Source: Nocardioides alkalitolerans DSM 16699
GTDB taxonomy: Bacteria > Actinomycetota > Actinomycetes > Propionibacteriales > Nocardioidaceae
Assembly: GCF_000426525.1 (NCBI RefSeq)
Contig: NZ_AUFN01000010.1
Location: 744,001 to 808,000 of the forward strand
Length of the DNA stretch: 64,000 nucleotides
Direction: 5' to 3'
Position 1 is the first letter of the stretch. Each line of letters begins with the position of its first letter. The notes beneath the pieces are model-generated. The model had not been told where the DNA came from. It ran no database searches and was given only the letters and a program-made list of their open reading frames with translations. This document shows positions 17,468-26,630 of the stretch, piece after piece. The position numbers and the translations under genes were made by a program.

Positions 17468-18169
17468 ATGCAGCGCAGCGCCAGCACGTCGGAGAAGAAG
17501 CTCCCGACGGAGTCGCGCCCGGGTCACCGGATCTGGGCCGACCCGGCCCGGGAGACGTTCCTGACGGCCGCCAGCGCCGTCACCCTCGTGCGCACCGTGC
17601 TCTCCGTCGGCCTCGCCGTCGCCGCCGCCCAGCAGGAGTCGCGCACGCTGCTGCTCGTCGCCCTCGGCGTCTACTGGTTCGGCGACTCCCTCGACGGCTG
17701 GGTCGCCCGCATCACCGACCGCGAGACCCGCGCCGGCGCGATCTTCGACATCCTCTGCGACCGCCTCTGCTGCGCCGCGTTCTACGTCGGCCTCATGTGG
17801 CTCGTGCCCGAGGTGTCGGTCGCCGTGGCGATCTACCTCGTGCAGTTCATGGTCGTGGACATGTACCTCTCCATCGCCTTCCTGGCGTGGCCGGTCACGA
17901 GCCCCAACTACTTCTACGTCGTCGACCGCACCCTGTGGCTCTGGAACTGGTCGAAGCCCGGCAAGACGGTGAACTCGGCCCTCTTCGCGATCCTGCTCGT
18001 CGTCACCGAGAACGTCTGGCTCGGCGGGGCCATCGCCCTGGCCCTGCTGGCGCTCAAGTCGTGGTCGCTCCTGCGGCTCGTGCGCCTCGGGCTGCCGATC
18101 CCGGCGGGCGGGCCCGTCGAGCCGGGGCCGACCGGCCCCACCGGCGCCCCGGGGGCCACGACCCCGTGA
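17468..18169 (+). CDS. CDP-alcohol phosphatidyltransferase family protein
   Basis: This 233-aa integral membrane enzyme has the exact family signature D73xxD76G77xxA80R81...G90xxxD94xxxD98, which binds CDP-diacylglycerol or a similar donor and the metal ions. Four to six hydrophobic helices surround it. A Gly/Pro/Thr-rich tail of 25 residues ends the protein. The alcohol acceptor cannot be deduced. It overlaps the next membrane-protein gene by four bases (GTGA), so the two are probably coupled. Confidence 0.85.
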   Translation: MQRSASTSEKKLPTESRPGHRIWADPARETFLTAASAVTLVRTVLSVGLAVAAAQQESRTLLLVALGVYWFGDSLDGWVARITDRETRAGAIFDILCDRLCCAAFYVGLMWLVPEVSVAVAIYLVQFMVVDMYLSIAFLAWPVTSPNYFYVVDRTLWLWNWSKPGKTVNSALFAILLVVTENVWLGGAIALALLALKSWSLLRLVRLGLPIPAGGPVEPGPTGPTGAPGATTP

Positions 18170-18648
18170 GCTGGCTGTTCGCCACCCTGGGGATCGGGGT
18201 GGCCTCCGCGCTCATCCCGCTCGTCAACGCCGAGGCCTACCTGGGCGCGCTCGCCGCGACCGGGGTCGGTGGCGGTCAGGGCGACGCGGCGACCCTGTGG
18301 CTGCTCTCGTTCGTCGCGGCCGTGGGTCAGACGATCGGCAAGGTCATCTACTACGAGCTCGGACGCAGCTCGCTGAAGTGGGCGTGGGTACGGCGCAAGA
18401 CCGAGACCCCCAAGTGGCAGGACCGCCTGACCCGGTGGCGCGCCAAGGTCGACAGCAACCGCCTCGGCGCCGGCGCCCTCGTCTTCGCCGCCGCCTCGCT
18501 CGGCGTGCCGCCGCTGGCCGTCATCGCCGTGATCGCCGGTCAGCTGAACATCAACCGCTACGTCTTCATCGGCAACGTGCTCGTGGGCCGCACGCTGCGC
18601 TTCGCCGCCGTGCTCTTCGGCGTCGGGCTCCTGGGCATCGGGCACTGA
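18166..18648 (+). CDS. Small membrane protein, possibly VTT/DedA-like
   Basis: The GTG start overlaps the stop of the phosphatidyltransferase gene. The 160-aa product has three or four hydrophobic segments (WLFATLGIGVASALIPLV, LWLLSFVAAVGQTIGKVIYY, GALVFAAASLGVPPLAVIAVIAG, FAAVLFGVGLLGIG) and a central basic loop. GQTIGKVIYYELGR and GRTLRFAAVLFG recall the glycine-rich motifs of DedA/VTT lipid scramblase-like proteins, which would suit a lipid-gene partner. That link is inference. Confidence 0.65.
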   Translation: MSWLFATLGIGVASALIPLVNAEAYLGALAATGVGGGQGDAATLWLLSFVAAVGQTIGKVIYYELGRSSLKWAWVRRKTETPKWQDRLTRWRAKVDSNRLGAGALVFAAASLGVPPLAVIAVIAGQLNINRYVFIGNVLVGRTLRFAAVLFGVGLLGIGH

Positions 18649-18670
18649 GCCGGGGCCGGCGGCCTGCGGC

Positions 18671-18696
18671 GGTTTCGCCGCTCGAGCGGCGAAACC
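18671..18696. repeat. Perfect 26-bp palindrome after the membrane-protein gene
   Basis: GGTTTCGCCGCTC is followed immediately by its exact reverse complement. With its position 23 bases past the stop codon at 18648 it most likely folds as a transcription terminator for the rightward lipid genes. Confidence 0.6.
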
Positions 18697-18770
18697 GGAA
18701 CCCTGCGACCTGAATGCAGGGCGTGGAGCACCAGGAACGTGCACACGGTCCGGACGCCCCCGGGTACGAC

Positions 18771-18802
18771 GAAGGCCCCGGTCCTGATGGACCGGGGCCT
18801 TC
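18771..18802. terminator. Bidirectional hairpin terminator near tRNA-Glu
   Basis: A perfect 14-base stem, GAAGGCCCCGGTCC, pairs with its complement across a TGAT loop. It lies 10 bases past the 3' end of the leftward tRNA-Glu gene and can also stop rightward transcription from the lipid genes. Confidence 0.75.
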
Positions 18803-18811
18803 GCCTCGAGG

Positions 18812-18884
18812 TACCCCCGACCGGATTCGAACCGGCGCTACCGCCGTGAGAGGGCGGCGTGCTAGGCCGCTACACAACGGGGGC
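18812..18884 (-). tRNA. tRNA-Glu (anticodon CUC)
   Basis: Reverse-strand reading gives a 73-base cloverleaf: acceptor GCCCCCG paired with CGGGGGT (one G-U), D arm around GTGTAGCGGCCTAGCAC, anticodon stem CCGCC-CTCTCAC-GGCGG with anticodon CTC, and T arm GCCGGTTCGAATCCGGT. The discriminator is A and CCA is not encoded in full. Confidence 0.95.
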
Positions 18885-18975
18885 CTCACCCTCAGCCAGT
18901 GGCTTCGGGCAACTCGTGAAACTCTAGCAAAGCCTTCGTTTCACATCAAAACCGCGGCCGGTGACCGCGGTCTCG

Positions 18976-19047
18976 CTGGGATACTAGGACTCGAACCTAG
19001 ACTAACTGAACCAGAATCAGTCGTGCTGCCAATTACACCATATCCCA
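18976..19047 (-). tRNA. tRNA-Gln (anticodon CUG)
   Basis: Reverse-strand reading gives a 72-base cloverleaf: acceptor TGGGATA paired with TATCCCA, D arm GGTGTAATTGGCAGCAC, anticodon stem ACTGA-TTCTGGT-TCAGT with anticodon CTG, T arm CTAGGTTCGAGTCCTAG, discriminator G. It lies 91 bases upstream of tRNA-Glu on the same strand, so the two may share a transcript. Confidence 0.95.
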
Positions 19048-19061
19048 TGGTCAGGCCCCCC

Positions 19062-20216
19062 TTAGGCGGCCGAGGAGAAACCATACACGCGCCCCCGGGA
19101 CGCGATCAAAACGGGCGACTCCGCGGTGCGCGCGAGGCCCATCCAGCGGTGCACCAAGACCGCCAGACCGAGGTAGACGAGGGTCTGCGTCAGGGTGACC
19201 GGGATGCTCAGCCAGGAGCCGCCCGTGGGGGTCAGCGTGGCCGCGATGTCACCGAACGCCAGGGCCAGGCCGAAGGCCGCCCAGTTGTTCAGCACGTGCA
19301 TCGCGATGGCCGCCTCGAGCCCCCCGGTGAGGATCACGAGGATGCCCGCCATCACCCCGAAGGCGAAGCGGTCGAAGAACACGGGCGGGTCCTGCACCCC
19401 GTGCGCCAGGGCGAACAGCAGGGCCGGCACGAGCACCGCCACGGCCTTGGCCGCCCGCGGGGTCGCGAAGATCCCGCCGCAGACCTGGGTGAGGTAGCCG
19501 CGGAAGAGGTACTCCTCCCCCGCCGCCTGCAGGGGGGTGAGCAGCAGCACCACGACCAGGAAGTCGCGGGTCGTGCTGGTGAACGCGTTCAGCTGGCCCG
19601 CGACCTCCGTGTCGCCGGGCAGGGCGTTCGGGTCGAGCGCACTCACCACGACGCCCATGACCAGGCTGGCGAAGAGCGCGACGACCGACAGCCCGACGCA
19701 GGCGGCGAAGTAGCCCCACCGCATGCGCGGGGCGACGGACGTCGTCCACCGCGGCTTCAGCCCGTGGAGCAGCCGCACGACGATCCAGACCGCCGGGATG
19801 AGCAACGCCAGGGTCGTCATCAGGTAGGCGAGGCCGAGCGGCGTGAGGTTCTCGATGTCGAGCATCTGGTCGCCTGCGGTGCCGGCGTCGCCGCCGGTCA
19901 CCGCCACGCCCGCGATGAAGACCACGAGCGTCACGATCGGGAGCACGAGCATCATGGCCGCGGCGAGGGCGATCACGCCCACGAGCCCGCGCCACCAGCC
20001 GCGGTCCCCGGCGCGCTGCAGCAGGTGGTACTCGAGCGGCGGATAGGCCTTGTCCAGGTCGACGGCCGGGTCCATGGTCGGGCCGACGGCCGGGTGGCCG
20101 GGGCCGCCCGGGCCCACGGGTCCGACGGGCCTCACCGCGTCGTCGTACGGCGCCGCCGGCCCGGGCGACCCACCCGGCGGAGGCGGGAAGCCGGGGCCCG
20201 GCGGCGTCGTGGTCAC
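19062..20216 (-). CDS. CPBP family intramembrane metalloprotease
   Basis: The 384-aa protein begins at a GTG (20216) with a Pro/Gly-rich cytoplasmic tail of about 60 residues, followed by eight or so hydrophobic helices. The Abi/CPBP motifs are present: [13 protein letters not shown] (two Glu plus Arg), FALAHGVQD and [12 protein letters not shown], which form the membrane-embedded metal site of Rce1-like proteases. Substrate is unknown. Its GTG overlaps the gltX stop by four bases, and it ends 15 bases from tRNA-Gln. Confidence 0.88.
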   Translation of the reverse strand: MTTTPPGPGFPPPPGGSPGPAAPYDDAVRPVGPVGPGGPGHPAVGPTMDPAVDLDKAYPPLEYHLLQRAGDRGWWRGLVGVIALAAAMMLVLPIVTLVVFIAGVAVTGGDAGTAGDQMLDIENLTPLGLAYLMTTLALLIPAVWIVVRLLHGLKPRWTTSVAPRMRWGYFAACVGLSVVALFASLVMGVVVSALDPNALPGDTEVAGQLNAFTSTTRDFLVVVLLLTPLQAAGEEYLFRGYLTQVCGGIFATPRAAKAVAVLVPALLFALAHGVQDPPVFFDRFAFGVMAGILVILTGGLEAAIAMHVLNNWAAFGLALAFGDIAATLTPTGGSWLSIPVTLTQTLVYLGLAVLVHRWMGLARTAESPVLIASRGRVYGFSSAA

Positions 20217-21727
20217 GGGACCAGCGCGCTCTCGAGGCGGGCCAGGCCGCGCTCGCGACCCAGCAGCTCCAGGGACTCGAAGAGCGGCGGCGAGACCCGG
20301 CGTCCGGTGACGGCCACGCGCACCGGGCCGAACGCGTTGCGCGGCTTGAGGCCGAGCCGCTCGACCAGGGCGAGGCGCAGGGCCTCCTCGATCGCGGGCG
20401 TGCTCCAGGTCTCGAGGTCGGCGAGGGCGTCGTACGACGCCTGCACGACCTCGCGGCCCTTCTCGTCGAGCACCTTCTCGACGTCGGCCGGGTCCCGGGT
20501 GAAGTCCGCCTCGTCGACGAGGAGGAAGCGGAGCATGTCGACGACCTCGGTGAGCTTGTTCATGCGCTCGGCGACGAGCGGCATGCCGCCGGCGAGCACG
20601 GCCGCCTGCGCGGGCGTCGGCGGGTCGGCGACGAGCCCGGCGGCGACGAGGAAGGGCACGGACCGCTCGGTGACCTGCTCGAGGGTCAGCATCCGGAGGT
20701 GGTCGGCGTTGATCGCCTCGCACTTCTTGAGGTCGAAGCGCGCCGGGTTCGGGTTCACCCGGGCGATGTCGAACGCGTCGACCATCTCGTCGAGGGTGAA
20801 GACGTCGCGGTCCTCGGCGATGGCCCAGCCGAGCAGCGCCAGGTAGTTGAGCAGTCCCTCGGGCAGGAACCCCTGGTCGCGGTAGGCCAGGAGGTGCGCC
20901 TCGGGGTCGCGCTTCGAGAGCTTCTTGTTGCCCTCCCCCATCACGTAGGGCAGGTGACCGAACCGGGGGGCGGTCCCGTTGCCCACACCCACGGCGGTCA
21001 GGGCGTCGTGCAGGGCCACCTGGCGGGGCGTGGAGGAGAGCAGGTCCTCGCCGCGCAGCACGTGGGTGATCTCCATGAGCGCGTCGTCGACGGGCGCCAC
21101 GAGCGTGTAGAGCGGGTCGCCGTTCGCGCGGGCGAGCGCGAAGTCGGGCACGAACTGGGTCTCGAAGGTGATCTCGCCGCGCACCAGGTCGTCGAACGTG
21201 ATGCTGCCGTCGGGCATGCGGAACCGCACGACCGGCGCCCGGCCCTCCGCCACGAAGGCAGCGACCTGGTCGTCGGTCAGCTCGCGGCAGAACCCGTCGT
21301 ACCCCATGACCTTGGACCCGCTGGCCTTGCGGCGCTCGGTGACCTCGTCGGTCGTGCAGTAGCAGTCGTAGGTGTAGTTCGAGGCGCGCAGCTTCGCGAG
21401 CACGTCGCGGTAGATCTCGCTGCGCTCGCTCTGGCGGTACGGCGCGAAGGGGCCGCCGACCTCGGGGCCCTCGTCCCAGTCCATGCCGAGCCAGCGGAGC
21501 ACCTCCAGCAGCGAGGTGTAGGACTCGTCGGTGTTGCGGGCGGCGTCGGTGTCCTCGATGCGGAACACGAAGGTGCCGCCGGCGCCGTGACGCTGGTGGT
21601 GGCGCGCGAAGGCCCAGTTGAAGAGCGCCGTGCGGGCGAGGCCGACGTGCGGGCTGCCCGTCGGGGACGGCGCCATGCGCACGCGCACGGGCTTGTCGCT
21701 GGTGAGCCGGGGGGCGGGGAGGCTCAT
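20213..21727 (-). CDS. gltX: Glutamyl-tRNA synthetase
   Basis: The 504-aa class I synthetase charges tRNA-Glu. It has the HIGH-type motif in [24 protein letters not shown], the glutamate pocket [13 protein letters not shown] and the KMSKS-type loop [19 protein letters not shown]. Its ATG overlaps the stop of the FAH-family gene, and its own stop overlaps the CPBP start, making a tight three-gene unit that runs into tRNA-Gln and tRNA-Glu. Confidence 0.96.
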   Translation of the reverse strand: MSLPAPRLTSDKPVRVRMAPSPTGSPHVGLARTALFNWAFARHHQRHGAGGTFVFRIEDTDAARNTDESYTSLLEVLRWLGMDWDEGPEVGGPFAPYRQSERSEIYRDVLAKLRASNYTYDCYCTTDEVTERRKASGSKVMGYDGFCRELTDDQVAAFVAEGRAPVVRFRMPDGSITFDDLVRGEITFETQFVPDFALARANGDPLYTLVAPVDDALMEITHVLRGEDLLSSTPRQVALHDALTAVGVGNGTAPRFGHLPYVMGEGNKKLSKRDPEAHLLAYRDQGFLPEGLLNYLALLGWAIAEDRDVFTLDEMVDAFDIARVNPNPARFDLKKCEAINADHLRMLTLEQVTERSVPFLVAAGLVADPPTPAQAAVLAGGMPLVAERMNKLTEVVDMLRFLLVDEADFTRDPADVEKVLDEKGREVVQASYDALADLETWSTPAIEEALRLALVERLGLKPRNAFGPVRVAVTGRRVSPPLFESLELLGRERGLARLESALVP

Positions 21728-22533
21728 CGCGCGACCACCTTGTTGGTGAGGGTGCCGAGGCCCTCGATCGAGATCTCGACCTCGTCGCCCGGCAGCATCG
21801 GGCCGACACCCTCGGGGGTGCCGGTGAGGATCACGTCGCCGGGCAGCAGGGTCATGACGCTGCTGACGTAGGCGATGAGGGTCGGGATGTCGAAGATCAG
21901 GTCCTTGGTGGATCCGTCCTGGGCGACGTCGCCGTTGAGGAACGTCTGCACGCGCCGCCCCTCGGCGAAGTCGTTCGGGTCGAGGTCGGTCTCGATCCAC
22001 GGGCCGAGCGGGCAGAACGTGTCGAAGCCCTTGGCGCGGGTGAACTGCACGTCGGACTTCTGCAGGTCGCGAGCCGTCACGTCGTTGGCGATCGTGTAGC
22101 CGTGGATGACGTCGGTGGCCTTCTCGGCCGGCACGTCGCGGCAGATGCGGCCGATGACCACGGCCAGCTCGCCCTCGAAGTGCACGTTGGTCGACTGGAC
22201 GGGATAGCTGATGGCGTCGCCGGGGCCGACCACCGAGGTGTTCGGCTTGAAGAACATCAGCGGCTCCGTCGGCACGTCGTTGCCGAGCTCGGCCGCGTGG
22301 GCCGCGTAGTTGCGGCCGATGCCGATGACCTTGCTGCGGGGCAGCACGGGGGCGAGCAGCCTGACGTCGGACACCTGGTGCTGCTCGTCGAGCAGCTTGA
22401 CGCCCACGTAGAGCGGGTCGCCGGCGAGCGCAACGATGGTCGCGTCCTCGCTCAGCTGGCCGTGCTCGTCGAGGTCGCCGGTGATGACGCCGTACTGGGG
22501 GTCTTCTCCTGTGGTGAAGCGGGCGATACGCAC
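21724..22533 (-). CDS. Fumarylacetoacetate hydrolase family protein
   Basis: The 269-aa protein (GTG start at 22533) has the FAH fold: short N-terminal domain [17 protein letters not shown], then [32 protein letters not shown], the metal-binding [12 protein letters not shown] (Glu residues), [26 protein letters not shown] and [17 protein letters not shown]. Members hydrolyse C-C bonds of oxo-acids or decarboxylate oxaloacetate; the substrate here is unknown. It is commonly adjacent to gltX in actinobacteria. Confidence 0.9.
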   Translation of the reverse strand: MRIARFTTGEDPQYGVITGDLDEHGQLSEDATIVALAGDPLYVGVKLLDEQHQVSDVRLLAPVLPRSKVIGIGRNYAAHAAELGNDVPTEPLMFFKPNTSVVGPGDAISYPVQSTNVHFEGELAVVIGRICRDVPAEKATDVIHGYTIANDVTARDLQKSDVQFTRAKGFDTFCPLGPWIETDLDPNDFAEGRRVQTFLNGDVAQDGSTKDLIFDIPTLIAYVSSVMTLLPGDVILTGTPEGVGPMLPGDEVEISIEGLGTLTNKVVAR

Positions 22534-22571
22534 CCTTCGAGCCTAACGGTGCGGTCTCGTAGGCTCGTGCG

Positions 22572-23474
22572 GTGCCTTCCGTGCTGCCTGACACCCCCAC
22601 GATCGACCCGGCGACCCTCGCCGGGCGACGGGCCGCGCACGAGGCCCGGGTCGACGCGTTCGTCGCTCCCCACCTGGCGCGCCGGGCCGAGCGCGTGAAG
22701 CACCCGGTGCACGACTTCCTCTTCACCTACTACTCCCAGCGGCCGGCGCAGCTGCGGCGCTGGCACCCGGGGTACGGCGTCGCCCTCGCCGGCGACGACG
22801 CCGCGGCGTACGCGGGTCTCAAGGGGTACGGCGACCTGGGCGACGGGCGCGTGGGCGTCGAGCGGGCGTACGTCGAGCGCCAGCGGCCCCTGCTCACCGC
22901 GCTCCGCCGGCTCCTGCGGGCGACGCTGGACCGCCCCGCGAACTTCGGCTGCTTCGGCATGCACGAGTGGGCGATGGTCTACCGCCTCACGCCCGAGCAG
23001 GTCCGGCACGCCGACTGGCCGCTGCGGCTGGGCGCCGACGGCACCGACGAGGTCGTCGAGGGCCACAAGGTGGCGTGCTCCCACTTCGACGCGTTCCGGT
23101 TCTTCACCGAGCCGGCCCGCCCGCTCAACCTGCTCGCGCCGCAGGCCGACGACCGCCCCGACTTCGAGCAGCCCGGCTGCCTGCACGCCGGGATGGACCT
23201 CTACAAGGCATCATACAGGCTTAGTCCGATGGTGTGCTCCGACCTCGTTGCGGATTGCTTCGAGCTGGCGCTAGAGATCCGCGAGCTGGATATGAGGGCA
23301 GCTCCCTACGACCTCTCTGACCTTGGGTACGAGCCCCTTCGCGTTGAGACGCCAGAGGGCAAGGCCGAGTACGTGGCTGCTCAGCGGTCGTTCACCGCGA
23401 AGGGTCAACCTCTGCGGGCGCGCCTCGTTGCGGAGTGCGAGCGACTGCTGGATGCAACCGATCAGCCTGACTAG
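22572..23474 (+). CDS. Chromosomal 3-methyladenine DNA glycosylase-like gene, 3' end supplied by the prophage
   Basis: The 300-aa product (GTG start) has N-terminal [49 protein letters not shown] and [13 protein letters not shown], then [39 protein letters not shown] and [17 protein letters not shown]. Related actinobacterial proteins carry the annotation 3-methyladenine DNA glycosylase, though proof of activity is unknown to me. Codons up to about 23,205 end almost only in G or C; from there on many end in A or T (GCA TCA TAC AGG CTT AGT). The frame nevertheless runs on to a family-like C-terminus. The simplest reading is phage integration that replaces the last 90 codons with a phage copy. 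Confidence 0.85.
   Translation: MPSVLPDTPTIDPATLAGRRAAHEARVDAFVAPHLARRAERVKHPVHDFLFTYYSQRPAQLRRWHPGYGVALAGDDAAAYAGLKGYGDLGDGRVGVERAYVERQRPLLTALRRLLRATLDRPANFGCFGMHEWAMVYRLTPEQVRHADWPLRLGADGTDEVVEGHKVACSHFDAFRFFTEPARPLNLLAPQADDRPDFEQPGCLHAGMDLYKASYRLSPMVCSDLVADCFELALEIRELDMRAAPYDLSDLGYEPLRVETPEGKAEYVAAQRSFTAKGQPLRARLVAECERLLDATDQPD
23195..23215. other. Probable left attachment site (attL)
   Basis: The composition break falls within GGACCTCTACAAGGCATCA, encoding MDLYKAS of the target gene. The conserved MDLYK codons are the likely shared core between phage and chromosome. Exact limits need attR or an uninfected relative. Confidence 0.55.
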
Positions 23475-24205
23475 TTCGCCAAGGTCCACTCGGCGCATCC
23501 TTGGGTTGAGAACGCGCGATCCCCACTAGAGATGGTCACCGCCTGCGGCCCTTCGGCGAACTCGTTCGCGATGAGGTCGTCGAACTCGCCGGAAAGACCA
23601 GACAGCCGCTCCCAGTAGCAGCCTGCGCCACCCTCTGTCCGATAGGTGCCGGGCTGAATGTCGTCGCCAACGATGTACAGCCCATTCCCCGAGAACGTGT
23701 TGGCAGCAATCGTCTCCTCGATCACGCCCACGGCGGTCTCCCGAGACACGACCTCCGCCTCGGCCACGTCCAGAGCAGCGTCGCGTTCTGCGATCCACGC
23801 CGCCCCGTCTTCCAGCGCCTGCTCGCGTTCCGGCAGGTCGCCCATCGCGGTTTGCAGTTCGTCGGCCGCGTCGTCAGCAGCACCTTCCGCGTCTTCCAGT
23901 GACGCCTCAAGCTGAGCGATCTCGCCCTGAGAGTCGGCGAGCTCAGAAGCCGCCTCCCGATACTCCGCAGAGTCCGTCGGATCAGGAACTTCGTCACTAG
24001 GAGTGGCGAGAGCGCCGATCGCGATACCGACAGTCGCAGCAACGAGGGCAGCGACCGGTGCGAACCAGCCACGCCGATGGAGTGGCATTGCTTCTCGGGG
24101 CTGTCTGCGACTGCGGTCAGGGACTGGGCCAGTCGAGCGCGGGGGTAGCGGAGCCGCCTCACGATTCGGCGGAACATAGGGCGGCGGCTGATTCGGCGTA
24201 GTCAC
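23471..24205 (-). CDS. Membrane-anchored exported protein with coiled coil, prophage
   Basis: The 244-aa protein has a Pro-rich cytoplasmic N-terminus (about 50 aa), one membrane helix (WFAPVAALVAATVGIAIGALA), an acidic coiled-coil region with EAASELADSQGEIAQLEASLEDAEGA-like heptads, and a C-terminal domain with GLYIVGDDIQPGTYRTEG...GCYWERLSGLSGEFDDLIANEF and CAEWTL. That terminal domain recurs in exported actinobacterial proteins of unknown role. Two cysteines could bond outside the cell. It is convergent with the target gene (4-base overlap at the stops). As a lysogen-surface protein it might block superinfection; this is inference. Confidence 0.75.
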   Translation of the reverse strand: MTTPNQPPPYVPPNREAAPLPPRSTGPVPDRSRRQPREAMPLHRRGWFAPVAALVAATVGIAIGALATPSDEVPDPTDSAEYREAASELADSQGEIAQLEASLEDAEGAADDAADELQTAMGDLPEREQALEDGAAWIAERDAALDVAEAEVVSRETAVGVIEETIAANTFSGNGLYIVGDDIQPGTYRTEGGAGCYWERLSGLSGEFDDLIANEFAEGPQAVTISSGDRAFSTQGCAEWTLAN

Positions 24206-24373
24206 TTCGCGACCGTATGCATCATCGCAGCCCCCCGTCCGACGATCGCCAATGACTTAACCAGTCTGGGCTACTAAACGACGCCCGGACACGCCCACGG
24301 CCAGTTTGCTCAACTAGAGACGCTGCATCAGACTGGGCGGCATAGACAGTCGAAAACAACGAAAGGCAATGAC

Positions 24374-24712
24374 GTGGCACAGAAGGTCAGCATTCTGCTC
24401 GTCGACGACATCGATGAATCCGAAGCGAGCGAGACCGTGACGTTTGGTCTTGATGGAGTCACCTACGAGATCGACCTTAACGACGAGCACGCCTCAGCTC
24501 TGCGCGAGGCTCTTGCTCCGTGGGTCGGACACGCGCGGAAGGCGGGCGGTCAGCGTCGAGCCCGCAAGGCCGGTGGCGCCGCGGCTAAGCCTGCGAGTGA
24601 CGGCCCCAGCCCGAAGGAGATTCGGGAGTGGGCACGCGAGAATGGCTGGGACGTCCCCGACCGTGGCCGAGTCTCTGCCGAGGTGCGAGAGGCGTACGAC
24701 GGGGCTCACTGA
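24374..24712 (+). CDS. lsr2: Lsr2-type nucleoid-associated protein, prophage copy
   Basis: The 112-aa protein starts at the GTG at 24374 (RBS GAAAGG). It has the N-terminal dimerisation domain (AQKVSILLVDDIDESEASETVTFGLDGVTYEIDL), a basic Gly/Ala linker, and the C-terminal DNA-binding domain PSPKEIREWARENGWDVPDRGRVSAEVREAY with the AT-hook-like RGR. Lsr2 bridges AT-rich DNA and silences foreign genes in actinobacteria. A phage copy may silence host or phage genes or interfere with the host Lsr2. It stands alone, preceded by about 160 bases of AT-richer DNA. Confidence 0.93.
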   Translation: MAQKVSILLVDDIDESEASETVTFGLDGVTYEIDLNDEHASALREALAPWVGHARKAGGQRRARKAGGAAAKPASDGPSPKEIREWARENGWDVPDRGRVSAEVREAYDGAH

Positions 24713-24763
24713 GCCCTAGGCGTGGGCGAGGGGTCCAGTCCACCTGGCTGGAGCCCTCGCCAC

Positions 24764-25219
24764 CTACGGCTGGTATAGAAAACCGCGGGCGACAGCGGCT
24801 TCGAGCAACTTGCGACCCGCCTGCTTACGTTTTCCAGGCGTTGGAACGCCGACGAAGTCCACCGAGGCGTGATCAGGGACGCCGATCATGTCAGCATCGT
24901 CAATCGCCTGCAGGCCGTAATATTGTCCTGACCCGTCGTCCGACGCAACGCCGACCGCATCGATCTCTTCAAGCGAAACGCCAAGAGTTCCCATAGAATC
25001 GTGATCGAGATCCTCAGTCCATCGGCGATAGGACTCTGCTGCGCCGATCTTTTCTCGGTGAGTCGACAGCATCCCTTGATCGCGCTTGGTAGGCGTAAAA
25101 ATTCCTGCCGACAACGAACCGTCGAGCTTCTTGTGAATGGGGTGGGCTTGTCGGTAAAGAGTCTCATCCGGCGGCGGTGCGATCGGGTTGGGACTCGGGT
25201 CCGGTGTCTCTTCAGTCAC
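24764..25219 (-). CDS. Uncharacterised protein, second gene of a two-gene unit
   Basis: The 151-aa protein reads ETLYRQAHPIHKKLDGSLSAGIFTPTKRDQGMLSTHREKIGAAESYRRWTEDL, then a short C-terminal domain (ADMIGVPDHASVDFVGVP). The order LYRQ-HP, F-PT--D, LS is a pattern I recall from small bacterial proteins of unknown function paired with proteins like the upstream gene. No catalytic residues can be assigned. Its start overlaps the upstream stop by four bases, so the two are coupled. Confidence 0.65.
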   Translation of the reverse strand: MTEETPDPSPNPIAPPPDETLYRQAHPIHKKLDGSLSAGIFTPTKRDQGMLSTHREKIGAAESYRRWTEDLDHDSMGTLGVSLEEIDAVGVASDDGSGQYYGLQAIDDADMIGVPDHASVDFVGVPTPGKRKQAGRKLLEAAVARGFLYQP

Positions 25220-26376
25220 ATCAGCCCCCCGCGCAAAAATGCTAGAAAACCGTCTCTGGAGTAGGGCAGGTGAGCCTCGCGAAGCTCGTCCGTCTCCAAG
25301 TTATCGGATATCAAGGTCATCTCGTCATCAATCAACTCTGCAGTCAACTCAACTGACCCACGTTTGAGTTCGACTTTTATCGCACCATCGCCAGTGGGCA
25401 TCAGATCCACGGGAACGCCGAACGCCGCCAGCTCTGAGAGCGCCAACTCCAAGGGGGCTCGCAGAGCGAGGCTGGGTGGCAGCGAGTCGGGACCGTCCCA
25501 CCCAGCCTCAAGCGCGTAAAGCGCATCCAGACGACTACTCAACAGTTTTTCCTCTACGGATCTAACCAGACGCACCGAACTAACATTGAAGAGTTGAATT
25601 GTCGACTGCTTTGCGTCCAACGTTTCACCAGTGACGACGACATCCGGTGCCGTAATGCCGTCGAGGGCTAAAACGTCGCGAACAAAGTTCGCAAGTTCAA
25701 CATTGAAACTTTCGATTACACACTTAGAGACGCCGTAATTCGTCTGGAGTTGGAAGCTCTGACCTACCCCGTCATATTCGGTGACTACGCCTTCCAGGTG
25801 CCACTCGGTCGGCTCCAGCAACTGTGTCGGAACTTCGGGCCTGACGAAGACGCGGCGCGTCGCCTGATTAAGAGTTGCCCGGCGCCCAGTGGGCTCGGGG
25901 TCACCGACGACAATCTCTTCGGACTCACTCAGCGAACTTCCGACACGCCGAACCGCTTGGAGGGCCCTGTTAGCCAAGACGGGAGACGGCGCCTCTGGCT
26001 CGCCCGCTGTTTGGACGAGATGGGTGAACTCGTCGCGAGCAGCAAAGTAGAGAGTGACCCACTCATCCCAGTGCTCGTCTGTGATCGCATCTGCCCCCCG
26101 GTGCAGCACCAAATGGGGTCTCGCGCTACCCGGCTCCACTGAAGTGAGTCGGAGGTCAAATGCGGCCGAGAACCCGTCTGGCAGCTTCTTCCTACCCGGG
26201 TTCTGATCGAGCCACAGAGAACGCGCGATCTCCAACACGGCGTCCCTGAAGTACCCGACCTCACGAGCAGAATCGGCAGGCATACCCACGGCCTTGAACC
26301 GTTCGCCGTCCAGCGAAAAGAAGGCGAACGGTGGCGGCACCGCGCCCTCCACCTCGCTACCTCCACCGTCAGTCAC
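25216..26376 (-). CDS. Uncharacterised protein with C-terminal GWDG-type domain
   Basis: The 386-aa product has an N-terminal two-thirds without a recognisable fold (FAFFSLDGERFKAVGMPADSAREV... VTLYFAARDEFTHLV) and a C-terminal region with ALYALEAGWDGPDSLPPSLALRAPLELALSEL followed by PTGDGAIKVELKRGSVELTAELID. The GWDG...P-G--V/I--E pattern marks a common uncharacterised domain often found beside LYRQ-type small proteins. It contains no membrane segment. Together with the downstream gene it makes a two-gene cassette that could be a toxin-antitoxin-like or defence unit; this is inference from context only. Confidence 0.65.
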   Translation of the reverse strand: MTDGGGSEVEGAVPPPFAFFSLDGERFKAVGMPADSAREVGYFRDAVLEIARSLWLDQNPGRKKLPDGFSAAFDLRLTSVEPGSARPHLVLHRGADAITDEHWDEWVTLYFAARDEFTHLVQTAGEPEAPSPVLANRALQAVRRVGSSLSESEEIVVGDPEPTGRRATLNQATRRVFVRPEVPTQLLEPTEWHLEGVVTEYDGVGQSFQLQTNYGVSKCVIESFNVELANFVRDVLALDGITAPDVVVTGETLDAKQSTIQLFNVSSVRLVRSVEEKLLSSRLDALYALEAGWDGPDSLPPSLALRAPLELALSELAAFGVPVDLMPTGDGAIKVELKRGSVELTAELIDDEMTLISDNLETDELREAHLPYSRDGFLAFLRGGLM

Positions 26377-26515
26377 CCAGCGGACGCTAGCAGTACTGCA
26401 CCACGTCCGTCAGGAGACCCGGGAGACAAGATTCGCCGATCAGCAACACGAGATCCGCCTGTGCGACATGATGGCTTCGCCGCTCCGGGCAACCGGAGAG
26501 GGAGGTGAGGAAGTC

Positions 26516-26590
26516 GTGGCACAGTGGACTCCTCTGGAGGTACTGGTATTCGTACTAGTTATCTTGGCCGTAATCGCAATCGCGATATAA
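26516..26590 (+). CDS. Tiny hydrophobic membrane peptide (24 aa)
   Basis: A GTG at 26516 with a strong GGGAGGTGAGG ribosome site begins VAQWTPLEVLVFVLVILAVIAIAI followed by TAA. Nineteen of the 24 residues form a single hydrophobic helix. A perfect 12-base-stem hairpin begins 10 bases after the stop. The combination of strong RBS, tiny membrane peptide and terminator suggests a real small gene, perhaps a type I-toxin-like or lysis-related peptide. Confidence 0.5.
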   Translation: MAQWTPLEVLVFVLVILAVIAIAI

Positions 26591-26600
26591 CACGCCTGGA

Positions 26601-26630
26601 GTCACCCCTCTGTCTAAGCAGAGGGGTGAC
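26601..26630. terminator. Strong hairpin after the 24-aa peptide gene
   Basis: GTCACCCCTCTG pairs perfectly with CAGAGGGGTGAC across a 6-base loop (TCTAAG). No T-run follows. It probably ends the small-peptide transcript. Confidence 0.65.

Noticed and set aside
18812..19047. tRNA genes as the phage attachment site
   Set aside because: Composition stays chromosomal for 4 kb beyond them, and gltX and the FAH gene follow in the usual order. The break is at 23.2 kb.
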